Assembly: GCA_017552615.1 (NCBI GenBank)
Contig: JAFZPI010000028.1
Span: forward strand, 1 to 64,000
Source of the DNA: Clostridia bacterium
GTDB taxonomy: Bacteria; Bacillota; Clostridia; Christensenellales; Aristaeellaceae
Length of the DNA stretch: 64,000 bases
Reading direction: 5' to 3'
The notes under the pieces were generated by a model that saw nothing but the letters and a program-made list of their open reading frames with translations, ran no database searches and was not told the origin of the DNA. Below, piece by piece: positions 51,446 to 60,503 of this stretch. Positions within the stretch are counted from its first letter, which is position 1. Every line of letters starts with the position of its first letter. The position numbers and the translations under genes were made by a program.

Positions 51446-52684
51446 ATGGGTACACAGACAGTCTTGATTGTTGCAGGCGGCGCGGTGCTGCTGATTTTGA
51501 TATCGTTAATCCTGGCGGCGACCCTTGCCCGCAGCGGACGCAAACGCAGTGAGGACGAAGCCGCTTACGAGGCTTATACCGCGGAGCGCAAAGCGGCGCT
51601 GCGTGAGGCTGAAGCGGAGCAGCAGGCCCGTAAGGCAAAGGAAGCCGAAGCTGCCGAGGCGGAACTGGCGCGTCTTGTGGCGCCGGATCAGCCGACAGTG
51701 GAAACTCTTGTCCCCGCAAAAGAAGAGGATTCTGAAGAGGAACCCGAGACGCCTTCCGATGCAGAACCGGAAGATGAACCGGAAGAAGAAGCCGAAGAGC
51801 CCGAGGACGAGAAGCCGGAGGAAGAGGAGCCAGAGGACGAAGACCTTGACTTCGACCTCGATGAGGATGACAATTTGGACGAGAGCGACATCTTCGAGCA
51901 GGAAAATGAAGATTTCGACGAGGATGAATTGGCGGACGAACTGGAAGCCGAAGTTTCTGAAAAAGCGGAAGAGGCAGTAGAAACGGAAGAACCTGAGGAA
52001 CCGGACGAAACCGAAGTGGCCGAGGAACCTGAGAGACCCGCAGAGGCCGAAGAGCCTGAAGAAGCTGAGGAACAAGAAGAGCCGGAAGAACCCGAAGCCG
52101 CGAAGGAGACTGCACAGCCTGAAAAGACAGAGATGCTGATCCGGACCCTGCGCGATGTGGCGATCCGGACGGCCAACGTTGAGCCCACGGCCACCCAAAC
52201 CGGAGAGCCGGTTTCCTTCATCGCCATCGGCAAGAACCTGTTTGTCCGCCAGGATAAGCGCATCATCGGCTCGGTCCGCAAGCATTCCGAAGCGGCGGAA
52301 ATCGCGGCCTGGATCCACAGCGGCAATCCGGTGAAAGCCACCCTGAACGCAGGTGAAGATGGAGCGCCTACCCTGGATGCCGAGTTTTACGGTGACCCGC
52401 TGGAGACAGCGGCACGGGAAAGCCTGGAGCCCGTGAAGCTCCGCGGGACCAAGGCTGAAGAAGTTCAGGCGATCCTGCGTGAACTGAAGCCCGGTACACC
52501 CTGTACCGCGACTTTCACGGAGCGGGAGGGCAAAGATCCGGTCTGGACGGTATCCTGCGAGGCGGGATGCATCGGCCGGCTCGACGAGGACGAATACGAG
52601 GAAGGCCGCGGCCTGGCGGTGGCGGAGATTTCTCCCTCAAAGAAGGATGAAAACAGACTGAAAGTCAGCGTCTTCGTATTCTGA
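51446..52684 (+). CDS. Membrane-anchored acidic protein, unknown
   Basis: 412 aa. One N-terminal membrane helix (VLIVAGGAVLLILISLILAATLA), a charged coiled-coil-like stretch (about 30-75), a very acidic Glu/Asp/Pro region of about 145 residues (to 225), and a folded domain (about 230-412) with VSFIAIGKNLFVRQDKRIIGSV and PGTPCTATFTEREGKDPVWTVSCEAGCIGRLDEDEYEE. The domain is not recognised. Possibly a cytoplasmic-domain membrane protein similar in build to some FtsZ-ring or secretion adaptors; that is speculation. GGAGGAACG precedes the ATG. Confidence 0.65.
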   Translation: MGTQTVLIVAGGAVLLILISLILAATLARSGRKRSEDEAAYEAYTAERKAALREAEAEQQARKAKEAEAAEAELARLVAPDQPTVETLVPAKEEDSEEEPETPSDAEPEDEPEEEAEEPEDEKPEEEEPEDEDLDFDLDEDDNLDESDIFEQENEDFDEDELADELEAEVSEKAEEAVETEEPEEPDETEVAEEPERPAEAEEPEEAEEQEEPEEPEAAKETAQPEKTEMLIRTLRDVAIRTANVEPTATQTGEPVSFIAIGKNLFVRQDKRIIGSVRKHSEAAEIAAWIHSGNPVKATLNAGEDGAPTLDAEFYGDPLETAARESLEPVKLRGTKAEEVQAILRELKPGTPCTATFTEREGKDPVWTVSCEAGCIGRLDEDEYEEGRGLAVAEISPSKKDENRLKVSVFVF

Positions 52685-52701
52685 TCACACAAAGCAAATC
52701 C

Positions 52702-52746
52702 CATAACGCACAATGGCCGGAAGATCTGCCGTCATTGTGCGTTATG
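52702..52746. repeat. 14-bp inverted repeat between the acidic protein and MFS genes
   Basis: CATAACGCACAATG and its exact reverse complement, separated by 17 nt. No T-run follows on either strand, so it is more likely an operator or mRNA hairpin than a terminator. It lies 27 nt before the MFS start. Confidence 0.6.
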
Positions 52747-52772
52747 CGTTGCGCACCATTCAGAGGATTATG

Positions 52773-53957
52773 ATGAAGAAGAACTTGTCTCCGACGCTCC
52801 GCTATGCGGTGATGCAGGGCCTTCTCTGGGCCAATGTGGCGGCGATCAGCGGGTATCTCAACCCATATCTCCGGGACCGCGGCATTCCGGTGACGGTGAT
52901 CGGTCTCCTGATCGCCCTTTCATCCGTCGGCGGCGCACTGCTCCAGCCGCTGACCGGCCAGTTGGCGGACCGGCCGGGAAAGCCTACCCTGAAACAGATC
53001 ATGCTTGGCATCCTCGGGATTTTTGCGGTTTTCGCCTCGGTGACGGCTGCTCTCCATCATGGAGGCGGTCTGCCGGTTGCAATTGCCTGCTGCCTGAGTA
53101 TGCTTACCTGGCAGCTGCTGACGCCGTTGGTCAACGCCGCTGCGCTTGTGGATAGCCCAACGGCAGAGCAGCCCAACTTTCCCGTCGCCCGGGGGATCGG
53201 TTCCATCACCTATGCGGCGGTCTTCTTTTCCATGGGTCAGCTGATTCACGGCCGAACCTGGCTGGTTCCTCTCTCCATGCTCGTCCTGATGATCCCGATG
53301 ATCCTGACCGTCCTGCGCTATCCGCTGCCGGAGAGCCGCGGCGGGCAGACTGTCCGGCAGGAAAATGGCGGGTTTTTTCTCATGCGGTATCCCCGCTACT
53401 GTATGATTCTGCTGGGCTGCCTGGGTGTACTGATCGGCCACAGCGTCATCAGCCATTTTGCCATCCAGATCGTCGAGGCGCACGGCGGGCAGGAGCCTCA
53501 GATGGGTGCGGCCATGGCACTGGCCTGCCTGATGGAGCTCCCGGTTATGTTCGGGTTCGGCGTCCTTCGCAAGCGTTTCACGGCGCTGCAGATGCTGGCG
53601 GCCAGTAGTGTCTTCTATGTCCTGAAGTGCATCGTGACCTGGATGACCACGACGATGACAGGCTTTTACCTGGTCCAGCTGTTCCAGATGCCGGCCTTCG
53701 CGCTGCAGGCGGTTTCGGCTGTCCTCTTCATCTCGCAGGAGATGGCTCCGGAGGATGCCGTGAAGGGCCAGACCTGGTTCTCCATGGCCACGGCGGCCGC
53801 CACGATCCTCGGTTCCGCGGTGGGCGGATGGCTCTTTGACACCTATGGAATGGACGCCCTGATGCGGTTCGCGACCATCGCCTCGGCCTGCGGTATGGCG
53901 GCGACCTTTACGGCGCTGGGCATGCGTCCTTCCCGAAAATCACCGGATACCCCTTGA
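52773..53957 (+). CDS. MFS transporter (LacY/nucleoside symporter-like)
   Basis: 394 aa with 12 membrane helices. The early GLLWANVAAISGYLNPYLRDRGIPVTVIGLLIALSSVGGALLQPLTGQLADRPGKP is typical of the oligosaccharide/H+ or nucleoside/H+ symporter groups. Substrate unknown. Two ATGs lie together; I use the second at 52773, 6 nt after AGAGG (the first is only 3 nt away). Confidence 0.82.
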   Translation: MKKNLSPTLRYAVMQGLLWANVAAISGYLNPYLRDRGIPVTVIGLLIALSSVGGALLQPLTGQLADRPGKPTLKQIMLGILGIFAVFASVTAALHHGGGLPVAIACCLSMLTWQLLTPLVNAAALVDSPTAEQPNFPVARGIGSITYAAVFFSMGQLIHGRTWLVPLSMLVLMIPMILTVLRYPLPESRGGQTVRQENGGFFLMRYPRYCMILLGCLGVLIGHSVISHFAIQIVEAHGGQEPQMGAAMALACLMELPVMFGFGVLRKRFTALQMLAASSVFYVLKCIVTWMTTTMTGFYLVQLFQMPAFALQAVSAVLFISQEMAPEDAVKGQTWFSMATAAATILGSAVGGWLFDTYGMDALMRFATIASACGMAATFTALGMRPSRKSPDTP

Positions 53958-53983
53958 CGAAATCGACTTCCCTGTGATAGGAT
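53954..53983 (+). promoter_or_regulatory. SigA-type promoter of metK
   Basis: TTGACG, 18-nt spacer, TAGGAT, ending 20 nt before the SAM-I aptamer and overlapping the end of the MFS gene. Confidence 0.55.
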
Positions 53984-54002
53984 GAGCCTGACAACTGAAT
54001 CC

Positions 54003-54117
54003 CTTATCACGAGTGGCGGAGGGATGGGCCCGATGAAGCCACGGCAACCAGAGCATCCGCTTCAGGTGCCAAATCCCACAGCGCTGCACACCCGGTCACG
54101 GAGCGCTGGCAGATAAG
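54003..54117 (+). promoter_or_regulatory. SAM-I (S-box) riboswitch
   Basis: Canonical aptamer: CTTATCACGAGTGGCGGAGG, GATGAAGCCACGGCAACC, GGTGCCAAATCCC and closing GATAAG that pairs with CTTATC. It binds SAM and lowers expression of metK when SAM is plentiful. Confidence 0.95.
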
Positions 54118-54136
54118 GACAGTCTTGATGATTGAT

Positions 54137-54170
54137 CCCGCCTGGCTGTGTGCGCTGCCGGCGGGTTTTT
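54137..54170 (+). terminator. S-box expression-platform terminator
   Basis: CCCGCC / GGCGGG stem with TTTTT, 31 nt before metK. Confidence 0.85.
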
Positions 54171-54200
54171 CTTCAGAACGAGGAGAGGAGAACCAAAACC

Positions 54201-55373
54201 ATGAGAACCATTTTCACTTCGGAATCCGTGACGGAAGGCCATCCCGATAAACTGTGCGACCAGGTCAGCGACGCCATTCTCGACGCCATCCTTGAACAGG
54301 ACCCCATGGCCCGCGTCGCCTGCGAGACGTTTGCCACCACCGGTGTCGTGACGGTGATGGGCGAGGTCACGACCACCGCCTGGGTCGACATTCCCCAGAT
54401 CGTCCGCAAGACCGTCCTGGGCATCGGCTATAATTCCGCCGACAAATGCTTTGACGGAAACACCTGCGGCGTGCTGACCGCGATCCATTCCCAGAGCCCC
54501 GACATCGCCATGGGTGTCGACAAGGCGCTCGAGGGCCGGGACGCGGGAGAAAAAGACACCGGCGCCGGAGACCAGGGCCTGATGTTCGGCTATGCCTGCG
54601 ACGAGACTCCGGAGCTGATGCCAATGCCCATCGCGCTGGCCCAGCGCATGGCGCGGCAGCTGGCGGCAGTCCGCAAGGACGGCACGCTGCCCTGGCTGCG
54701 CCCGGACGGCAAGACGCAGGTCACGGTCGCCTATGAGGACGACCGCCCGGTGCATGTCGACACTGTCGTAGTTTCCGCGCAGCATGCCCCGGAGATCGGG
54801 CAGGCGGAACTGGCGGCTGCAATCACCGAGCATGTGATCCGGCCTGTGCTGCCTCCGGACCTCTATGACGAAAACACTCGCCTGCTGATCAACCCGACCG
54901 GCCGCTTTGTCATCGGCGGCCCCGCGGGGGATACGGGTCTCACGGGCCGCAAGATCATCGTGGATACCTACGGCGGCTATGCCCGCCACGGCGGCGGCTG
55001 CTTTTCCGGCAAGGATCCGACCAAGGTTGACCGGAGCGCCACCTACGCGGCCCGACATGCCGCGAAGAATCTCGTAGCCGCCGGCCTGGCACGCCGCTGC
55101 GAGATCCAGTTGGCTTACGCCATCGGCGTCGCGCATCCGGTGAGTCTCCGTGTGGATACCTTCGGTACGGGCATTGTCTCTGACGAAAAGCTGGCCAAGG
55201 CTGTCGCGGAAACCCTTGATATGCGGCCTGCAGCGATTATCAAACGCTTTGATCTGCGCAGACCGATCTACCGCCAAACCGCAGCCTATGGTCACTTCGG
55301 ACGTACCGACCTTGACCTTCCGTGGGAACGGACGGACGCAGTGGATGATTTGAAGAAGGCTGTACAAGGATAA
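54201..55373 (+). CDS. metK: S-adenosylmethionine synthetase
   Basis: 390 aa. Methionine adenosyltransferase motifs: [17 protein letters not shown] (with ATP-contact His), [12 protein letters not shown], and [16 protein letters not shown] loop. It makes SAM from methionine and ATP. Under the S-box at 54003-54117. The ATG follows AGGAGAGGAG. Confidence 0.98.
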   Translation: MRTIFTSESVTEGHPDKLCDQVSDAILDAILEQDPMARVACETFATTGVVTVMGEVTTTAWVDIPQIVRKTVLGIGYNSADKCFDGNTCGVLTAIHSQSPDIAMGVDKALEGRDAGEKDTGAGDQGLMFGYACDETPELMPMPIALAQRMARQLAAVRKDGTLPWLRPDGKTQVTVAYEDDRPVHVDTVVVSAQHAPEIGQAELAAAITEHVIRPVLPPDLYDENTRLLINPTGRFVIGGPAGDTGLTGRKIIVDTYGGYARHGGGCFSGKDPTKVDRSATYAARHAAKNLVAAGLARRCEIQLAYAIGVAHPVSLRVDTFGTGIVSDEKLAKAVAETLDMRPAAIIKRFDLRRPIYRQTAAYGHFGRTDLDLPWERTDAVDDLKKAVQG

Positions 55374-55386
55374 AGATGTTCATAGC

Positions 55387-55421
55387 AAAACCGTCGACCG
55401 CAAGGATGGATCGACGGTTTT
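55387..55421. terminator. Bidirectional terminator between metK and rny
   Basis: AAAACCGTCGA / TCGACGGTTTT 11-bp stem, 13-nt loop. Confidence 0.88.
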
Positions 55422-55430
55422 ACTTTCTGT

Positions 55431-57014
55431 TTACTTCGCGTATTCTGTCGCGCGGGTCTCGCGGATGACGTTTACGCGGATCTGGCCGGGATACTGCATC
55501 TCTTTCTCGATGCGCTTGGCGACTTCCCTTGCCAGGACGCGGGTGCCCTCGTCGGTGACGTCGTCGGGCTTGACCATGATGCGGACCTCGCGGCCGGACT
55601 GGATGGCGTAGCTCTTTTCGACGCCGTCGAAGCTCGTTGCGATGGCTTCGAGGGTCTCCAGGCGCTTAATGTAGTTTTCGATGCTTTCGCGGCGGGCACC
55701 GGGACGCGCGGCGGAGATGGCGTCGGCAGCCTGGACGAGCACGGCTTCCACGGTCTGGGGCTCGATGTCGTTGTGGTGAGCCAGGATGGCGTGGATGACG
55801 TCGGGGCTTTCGCGGTACTTCCGGGCGAGCTCAGCGCCGAGGGTCACATGGGTGCCTTCAGCCTCGTGGTCCACGGCCTTGCCGATGTCATGCAGCAGTC
55901 CGGCGCGCTTCGCGAGCTGGACGTCCGCGCCGAGTTCAGCGGCCATCAGGCCGGCCAGGTGGCTGACCTCGATGGAGTGTTTCAGGACGTTCTGGCCGTA
56001 GGAGGTGCGGTACTTCAGGCGGCCGAGGAGTTTGACCAGTTCGGGGTGGATGCCGTTGATCCCCGTCTCGAACAGGGCGTTGTCACCGGCTTCGCGGATC
56101 TGCTGGTCCACTTCTTTCTTCGCCTTGTCGACCACTTCCTCGATGCGGGCGGGATGGATGCGGCCGTCCGTGATGAGGTGTTCGACGGCCAGACGCGCGA
56201 TCTCGCGACGGACGGGGTCGAACGCGGAGACGATGACGGCCTCCGGAGTGTCGTCGATGATGAGCTCAACGCCGGTCGCGGTTTCAAGGGCGCGGATGTT
56301 GCGGCCTTCACGGCCGATGATGCGACCCTTCATGTCGTCGTTGGGTAGATTGATGACCGAGACGGTGGTTTCGGCTACATGGTCGGCCGCGCAGCGCTGG
56401 ATGGCCAGCGCAATGATATTGCGGGCTTTCTTCTCGCCCTCTTCTTTGGCCTTGGCCTCGATGTCGCGCACGGAGGCCGCCGCGTCGTGGAAGGCTTCTT
56501 TCTGGACACGCTCGATGATGAGCTGTTTGGCTTCATCCTGGGACATGGACGCAATGCGTTCCAGTTCATTTTCCTGGCGGTTATAGAGTTCCTGGGCTTT
56601 CTCTTCGAGCTTGCCGATATCGGTCACGCGCTGGTTGAGCGCCTCCTCCCGTTTGTTGAGGCTTTCCTCGCGGGATTCGAGGTTGTCGGACTTCTTGTCC
56701 AGGGTTTCCTCACGCTGGATGATGCGCCGCTCGGAGCGCTGGACTTCCGCGCGCCTCTCGCGCATCTCCTTGTCGTTCTCGGCTTTTTCCCGGTCGTTCT
56801 CGGCTTTTTCCTTCAGGATTTCTTCTTTCGCCTCGAGGATTTTTTCTTTTTTGTATTCATCCGCTTTGCGGACTGCGTCATCGTAGAGCCGGGTGGCCAG
56901 CTCTTCGGTGCGCTGAATCTTCTTTTCGGTGGCCTGCTTGCGATACTGGTAACCGACATAACCGCCGATGACCGCGCCGCCCAGCAGGGCTAAGACGATC
57001 CATAACCAATCCAA
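55431..57014 (-). CDS. rny: Ribonuclease Y
   Basis: 527 aa. N-terminal membrane helix ([21 protein letters not shown]), a long coiled coil (about 30-190), a KH domain with [15 protein letters not shown] (GxxG) and an HD domain with [14 protein letters not shown]. It starts mRNA decay at the membrane as the main endonuclease of the degradosome-like complex. Start is TTG at 57014 with AAGGAGG 8 nt upstream. The leader is about 315 nt and highly structured. Confidence 0.96.
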   Translation of the reverse strand: MDWLWIVLALLGGAVIGGYVGYQYRKQATEKKIQRTEELATRLYDDAVRKADEYKKEKILEAKEEILKEKAENDREKAENDKEMRERRAEVQRSERRIIQREETLDKKSDNLESREESLNKREEALNQRVTDIGKLEEKAQELYNRQENELERIASMSQDEAKQLIIERVQKEAFHDAAASVRDIEAKAKEEGEKKARNIIALAIQRCAADHVAETTVSVINLPNDDMKGRIIGREGRNIRALETATGVELIIDDTPEAVIVSAFDPVRREIARLAVEHLITDGRIHPARIEEVVDKAKKEVDQQIREAGDNALFETGINGIHPELVKLLGRLKYRTSYGQNVLKHSIEVSHLAGLMAAELGADVQLAKRAGLLHDIGKAVDHEAEGTHVTLGAELARKYRESPDVIHAILAHHNDIEPQTVEAVLVQAADAISAARPGARRESIENYIKRLETLEAIATSFDGVEKSYAIQSGREVRIMVKPDDVTDEGTRVLAREVAKRIEKEMQYPGQIRVNVIRETRATEYAK

Positions 57015-57052
57015 TGCGTTTCCCTCCTTCTATATCAATTGGCTGAACCGGC

Positions 57053-57331
57053 AAAAACCGTCGCGGTGAAACCGCCACGGCCATAGGCTGCTTTGCAAGG
57101 ACGCCCCCGGAAAACGGGGCTGTCGAAACCCACAAAACTGCTGCGCCATGCCAACGGTCGGACATGGCCGGAGCCCGCACATAACGAAAGCGAAGCGGGC
57201 TCGTGCATTTTCACTGCTCCGGGAGGAATCCCGGGCCGATGAGCGGCGCGTTCTCACGCGCGCGGAAGTCAGACAGGATGTCTATGGAAAACAGCCGGGG
57301 CCGGGCTTCAAGACCCGCCTTCAGCCGAACA
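57053..57331 (-). ncRNA. Structured leader RNA or separate ncRNA before rny
   Basis: From a good promoter (57337-57365) the minus strand reads through consecutive hairpins: AGACA/TGTCT (57271-57283), GCGCGT/ACGCGC with GAGA loop (57246-57261), CCGGGA/TCCCGG (57219-57234) and GAGCCCGC/GCGGGCTC (57171-57202). It ends in CCGT-GCGGT / ACCGC-ACGG followed by TTTTT (57053-57080), a terminator 39 nt before the rny start. About 280 nt. It does not match tmRNA, SRP, RNase P or a riboswitch that I recognise. Confidence 0.5.
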
Positions 57332-57336
57332 CAATA

Positions 57337-57365
57337 ATTGTACTGTTTTCATCTCAGACTGTCAA
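57337..57365 (-). promoter_or_regulatory. SigA-type promoter of rny
   Basis: Minus strand TTGACA, 17-nt spacer, TACAAT. Confidence 0.7.
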
Positions 57366-57430
57366 GGACTTTTCAGCGGACTCGCGAGGTTTTTTTCTGA
57401 ACGGAGGCCTGTTTTCGCCCTTCAAACCCA

Positions 57431-57460
57431 TTGACACATTTCGCTTCGTTATGTTATACT
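57431..57460 (+). promoter_or_regulatory. SigA-type promoter of the Wzz-kinase-phosphatase operon
   Basis: TTGACA, 18-nt spacer, TATACT, about 92 nt before the Wzz start. Confidence 0.6.
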
Positions 57461-57551
57461 GATATGCCGGACTCTGGCATTGACTTTTTGTACACATTTC
57501 ATCCGGCAGACGAGACGAGAAAGCATTTTTCGCGACAGGCGGAGGAACACA

Positions 57552-58379
57552 ATGGCGAACGAAAAACGTTTGGCAGTGGCAGGAGCCCAGCCGGCAGAGA
57601 AGGACGAAGGGACGGAAATCGACCTTGTCGAGCTTTTTTACCGTCTGCTGGAAAAGGCGCGCTGGCTGGTACTTGGCGCACTCTTGGGAGCACTGATTGC
57701 CGGGGTTTATACCCTGCAGTTTGTCAAGCCCACCTATCAGGCCACCAGCAAACTTTACATTGTCAATAACAAGGACTCGGTCATCAACCTGAGCGACCTG
57801 CAGATGAGCACTAACCTTGCGCAGGACTACATTGAGGTTTTCAATACCTTCACCGTGAAGGAGAACACCAAGAACCGGGTCATGCAGCTGTGCGAGGAAA
57901 ATGGCATCCCCTATTCCAAGGGTGAGGTCAATGTCAAGGTAACCAACCAGACCGGCACCCGTATCCTGACGGTCGATACCACCAGCACAAACCCGCAGGT
58001 CGCCGTATGGACCGCGGACGCCGCGGCTGAAGAGGCCCAGCAGTTTATCGCGGAGGTCATGCGCACTGACGAGCCCAGTTCGTTTGAACGTGCGGCGCAG
58101 GCTGGTGTACCTGAAAAGCCTGTGGCACCGAGCAAAACCCGCAACATCATTATCGGATTTTTGCTGGGCATGCTGATCGCAGCGGCGGTTATCATTATCC
58201 AGTTCATTGTGGATGACCGCGTGCGCAACGCGGAGATGCTTGAGAAGCGTCTCGGTCTTCCCGTTCTTGGTATGATGCCTGCGACCGAGCAGACTGAAAC
58301 CAACAACAAGAAAAAGAAGAGCAAGCACAGCGGCGGTAAGGGTGCCCACAGCTCCGGGCAGAAAGGCGGCGCGAAATGA
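57552..58379 (+). CDS. Wzz/CapA-type polysaccharide chain-length and kinase activator protein
   Basis: 275 aa. Two membrane helices (ARWLVLGALLGALIAGVYTLQFV and IIIGFLLGMLIAAAVIIIQFI) enclose an outer Wzz domain (YQATSKLYIVNNKDSVINLSDLQMSTNLAQDY). The cytosolic tail is Lys/Gly/Ser-rich (KKKKSKHSGGKGAHSSG) and in Gram-positive systems contacts the tyrosine kinase encoded next. Overlaps it by ATGA. GGAGGAACACA precedes the ATG. Confidence 0.9.
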   Translation: MANEKRLAVAGAQPAEKDEGTEIDLVELFYRLLEKARWLVLGALLGALIAGVYTLQFVKPTYQATSKLYIVNNKDSVINLSDLQMSTNLAQDYIEVFNTFTVKENTKNRVMQLCEENGIPYSKGEVNVKVTNQTGTRILTVDTTSTNPQVAVWTADAAAEEAQQFIAEVMRTDEPSSFERAAQAGVPEKPVAPSKTRNIIIGFLLGMLIAAAVIIIQFIVDDRVRNAEMLEKRLGLPVLGMMPATEQTETNNKKKKSKHSGGKGAHSSGQKGGAK

Positions 58380-59107
58380 GACAGGCCACCATCAATAAGA
58401 TCGAAGCTCTGGACTATACCGCCACAGAATCCCTCAACACGATCTGCACGAACCTGACTTTCGCGGGCCGCGACCTGAAGAAGATCGTCTTCACCAGCAA
58501 TTCCATGGCCGAGGGCAAGAGCTTCCTCGTGATGGAGATCATGCAGAACCTAGCGCGCCGCGGCAAGCGGGTCGTGCTGGTGGACGCGGACATGCGCCGC
58601 TCCTTCCTGGTGCGCCGCCACCGCATTGAGACTGACGGCGAACTGCTTGGCCTCGCGCACTTCCTGGTCGGACAGTGCTCCCTGGGCGACTGCCTCTATG
58701 AGACAAACCTCTACGGCGCCTGTATTATCCCCGCAGGCCGCGATGTCACGAACCCCATGTCCCTGATCGACTCCGAGTATTTCACTTCGATGCTGGATGA
58801 CCTGGCGGCTAATTTTGATATCGTGCTGATCGACGCGCCGCCGGTGGGCATGGTCATCGATGCTGCTGAGATCGCCGCGAACTGCGACGGCACGGTGTTG
58901 GTGGTCGAGTATTCAAAGACCCACCTGCGCGAACTGCAGAGCTGCAAACAGCAGATGGAGCAGAGTGGCAAGCCGATTCTGGGCTGCATCCTCAACAAGG
59001 TGAAGTTCGACACCATTTCCTCCAAAAAGTATTACAACAAGGGCTATTATCACCACTATACCAGCGGATATTATAAGCACGACGACGGCAGCAACAAGAG
59101 TAAATGA
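58376..59107 (+). CDS. CpsD/CapB-type tyrosine kinase
   Basis: 243 aa BY-kinase. Walker A region reads SNSMAEGKSFL (the usual PGEGKS has MAEGKS), Walker A' VVLVDADMRR, Walker B VLIDAPP. The C-terminal Tyr cluster KKYYNKGYYHHYTSGYYKH is where autophosphorylation would occur. It drives polysaccharide synthesis with the Wzz protein and is reset by the following phosphatase. Confidence 0.9.
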   Translation: MRQATINKIEALDYTATESLNTICTNLTFAGRDLKKIVFTSNSMAEGKSFLVMEIMQNLARRGKRVVLVDADMRRSFLVRRHRIETDGELLGLAHFLVGQCSLGDCLYETNLYGACIIPAGRDVTNPMSLIDSEYFTSMLDDLAANFDIVLIDAPPVGMVIDAAEIAANCDGTVLVVEYSKTHLRELQSCKQQMEQSGKPILGCILNKVKFDTISSKKYYNKGYYHHYTSGYYKHDDGSNKSK

Positions 59108-59820
59108 TGGTTGACATGCACTGCCACGTCATCTGGGGCGTGGATGACGGCGCGCGTTCGGAGGATGACACACACGCCATGCTCCGGAAAGCTGCGGAGA
59201 ACAAAGTCCGGCACATTGTCTGCACATCGCACATCACGCCCGGAGAAGCGCCTTTCCCTGTGGATCGATACCAGGACCATTTAGCGCGGGCGCAAGCCTT
59301 TTGCAGAGACGAAGGCCTGGATATCACCCTGCACCCGGGAAGTGAGATCCTTTACACCGACCAGGCTCCGCGTTTGCTCCATGAGGGGAAGATCCCGCGC
59401 CTGAATGACAAGCGGGCGGTACTGGTGGAATTCTGGTATGATGTTCCCACAGACACGCTATACCAGGCGGCACGTCTCCTGGGGAATGAAGGCGTGACTG
59501 TTATCTTTGCCCACATTGAGCGCTACCGGGTCAGCCGGAACATCAAGCTGCTCGAAGAACTGCGAAACGAGTATGGCGTGCTGATGCAGATGAACGCCCG
59601 TACCGTGTTCGAGAAGCAGGGCTTCCTGACGGACCGCTGGAAGCGCAAGCTGTTGGAGGCCGACATGATCGACATGGTGGCCTCGGACGCCCACAGCATC
59701 AACAGCCGCCCCTGCAACATCCTGCGTGCGTGGGAAGTTTTGCGGGACGAATACGGCCAGGAGACAGCCGACCGTCTCTGTGGCGGCGCCGCGGCTAAAC
59801 TGTTGGCCCTGGAATCCTGA
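59104..59820 (+). CDS. CpsB/CapC-type tyrosine phosphatase (PHP family)
   Basis: 238 aa. PHP metal motifs: DMHCHVIWGVDDGARS, CTSHITPGE, HPGSEI, FAHIERYR, ASDAHS. This Mn2+-dependent phosphatase dephosphorylates the CpsD-type kinase. Starts inside the kinase stop (ATGATG). Last gene of the module. Confidence 0.92.
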   Translation: MMVDMHCHVIWGVDDGARSEDDTHAMLRKAAENKVRHIVCTSHITPGEAPFPVDRYQDHLARAQAFCRDEGLDITLHPGSEILYTDQAPRLLHEGKIPRLNDKRAVLVEFWYDVPTDTLYQAARLLGNEGVTVIFAHIERYRVSRNIKLLEELRNEYGVLMQMNARTVFEKQGFLTDRWKRKLLEADMIDMVASDAHSINSRPCNILRAWEVLRDEYGQETADRLCGGAAAKLLALES

Positions 59821-59826
59821 AACACC

Positions 59827-59854
59827 GACGGCGGATCCGAACGTCCGCCGTCTT
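59827..59854 (+). terminator. Hairpin after the Wzz-kinase-phosphatase operon
   Basis: GACGGCGGA / TCCGCCGTC perfect stem, 8-nt loop, then TTCTGCTG: weak U-tract, 29 nt before the sigma gene. Confidence 0.55.
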
Positions 59855-59882
59855 CTGCTGTCCGGAAGGAGGGAATGCCCAA

Positions 59883-60503
59883 ATGTCCATGGAAGGAGAG
59901 CAATGGCTGGCCAAGGCCCAGGCGGGGGACGCCGGAGCTTTTGAACAGCTGGTCACGCCCTATGAGCAAATGCTTTGGCGGGTATGTTGGCGGCTGACCG
60001 GGAACGAGGAAGAAGCCCGGGACGCCCTGCAGGAAACGATGCTCAAGGCCTGGCGTGCCATCGGCCGCTTTGAGGCCCGGGCATCGGTGAGCACCTGGCT
60101 GTACGCCATTGCCGTGCGATGCTGTCAGGACCTGCACCGCCGCCGCGCCGCAAGGCCTTCAGTTTCGCTGGACGCCATGCATGAGGAAGGCTTTGACCCG
60201 CCTGCCCGGGAACAAACCCCGGAGGCCGCCCTGGAGGAACAGGAACGCCGCGACCAGGTGCGGAAGGCGCTGTCCATGCTGCCGGAAGAACAGCGGGTGC
60301 CGCTGGTGCTCTTTGCGGTCGAGGGAAAGCGCTACGAGGAGATCGCGGAGATGACCGGTGTGTCGCTCGGCACGGTGAAGAGCCGGGTGAGCCGGGGCCG
60401 CGACCGATTGCGGGAAATCATGGCCGAATTGCGCGGGGACGGGAACAATCCCGGAACCTCTGCGTCCAAATCAGTGAAAGGAGGACGTACACATGACCTG
60501 TGA
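59883..60503 (+). CDS. ECF-subfamily RNA polymerase sigma factor
   Basis: 206 aa. Region 2 (AFEQLVTPYEQMLWRVCWRLTGNEEEARDALQETMLKAW) and region 4 (LPEEQRVPLVLFAVEGKRYEEIAEMTGVSLGTVKSRVSRGRDRL) are intact. Starts after AAGGAGG and overlaps the anti-sigma gene by 11 nt. Regulon unknown; such pairs usually answer envelope stress. A short basic tail follows region 4. Confidence 0.93.
   Translation: MSMEGEQWLAKAQAGDAGAFEQLVTPYEQMLWRVCWRLTGNEEEARDALQETMLKAWRAIGRFEARASVSTWLYAIAVRCCQDLHRRRAARPSVSLDAMHEEGFDPPAREQTPEAALEEQERRDQVRKALSMLPEEQRVPLVLFAVEGKRYEEIAEMTGVSLGTVKSRVSRGRDRLREIMAELRGDGNNPGTSASKSVKGGRTHDL

Larger units (their letters stand above)
57015..57551. other. Divergent control region of rny and the Wzz operon, no confident gene
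   Basis: 537 bp. The minus-strand half (57015-57330) would be the rny leader, detailed separately. The part nearer the Wzz gene holds divergent promoters and AT-rich sequence. Short open frames here lack ribosome sites. Confidence 0.5.

Noticed and set aside
57053..57331. SRP RNA, RNase P RNA or 6S RNA in the rny leader
   Set aside because: The hallmark SRP apical loop, the RNase P GAGGAAAGTCC block and the long closed 6S stem are not seen.
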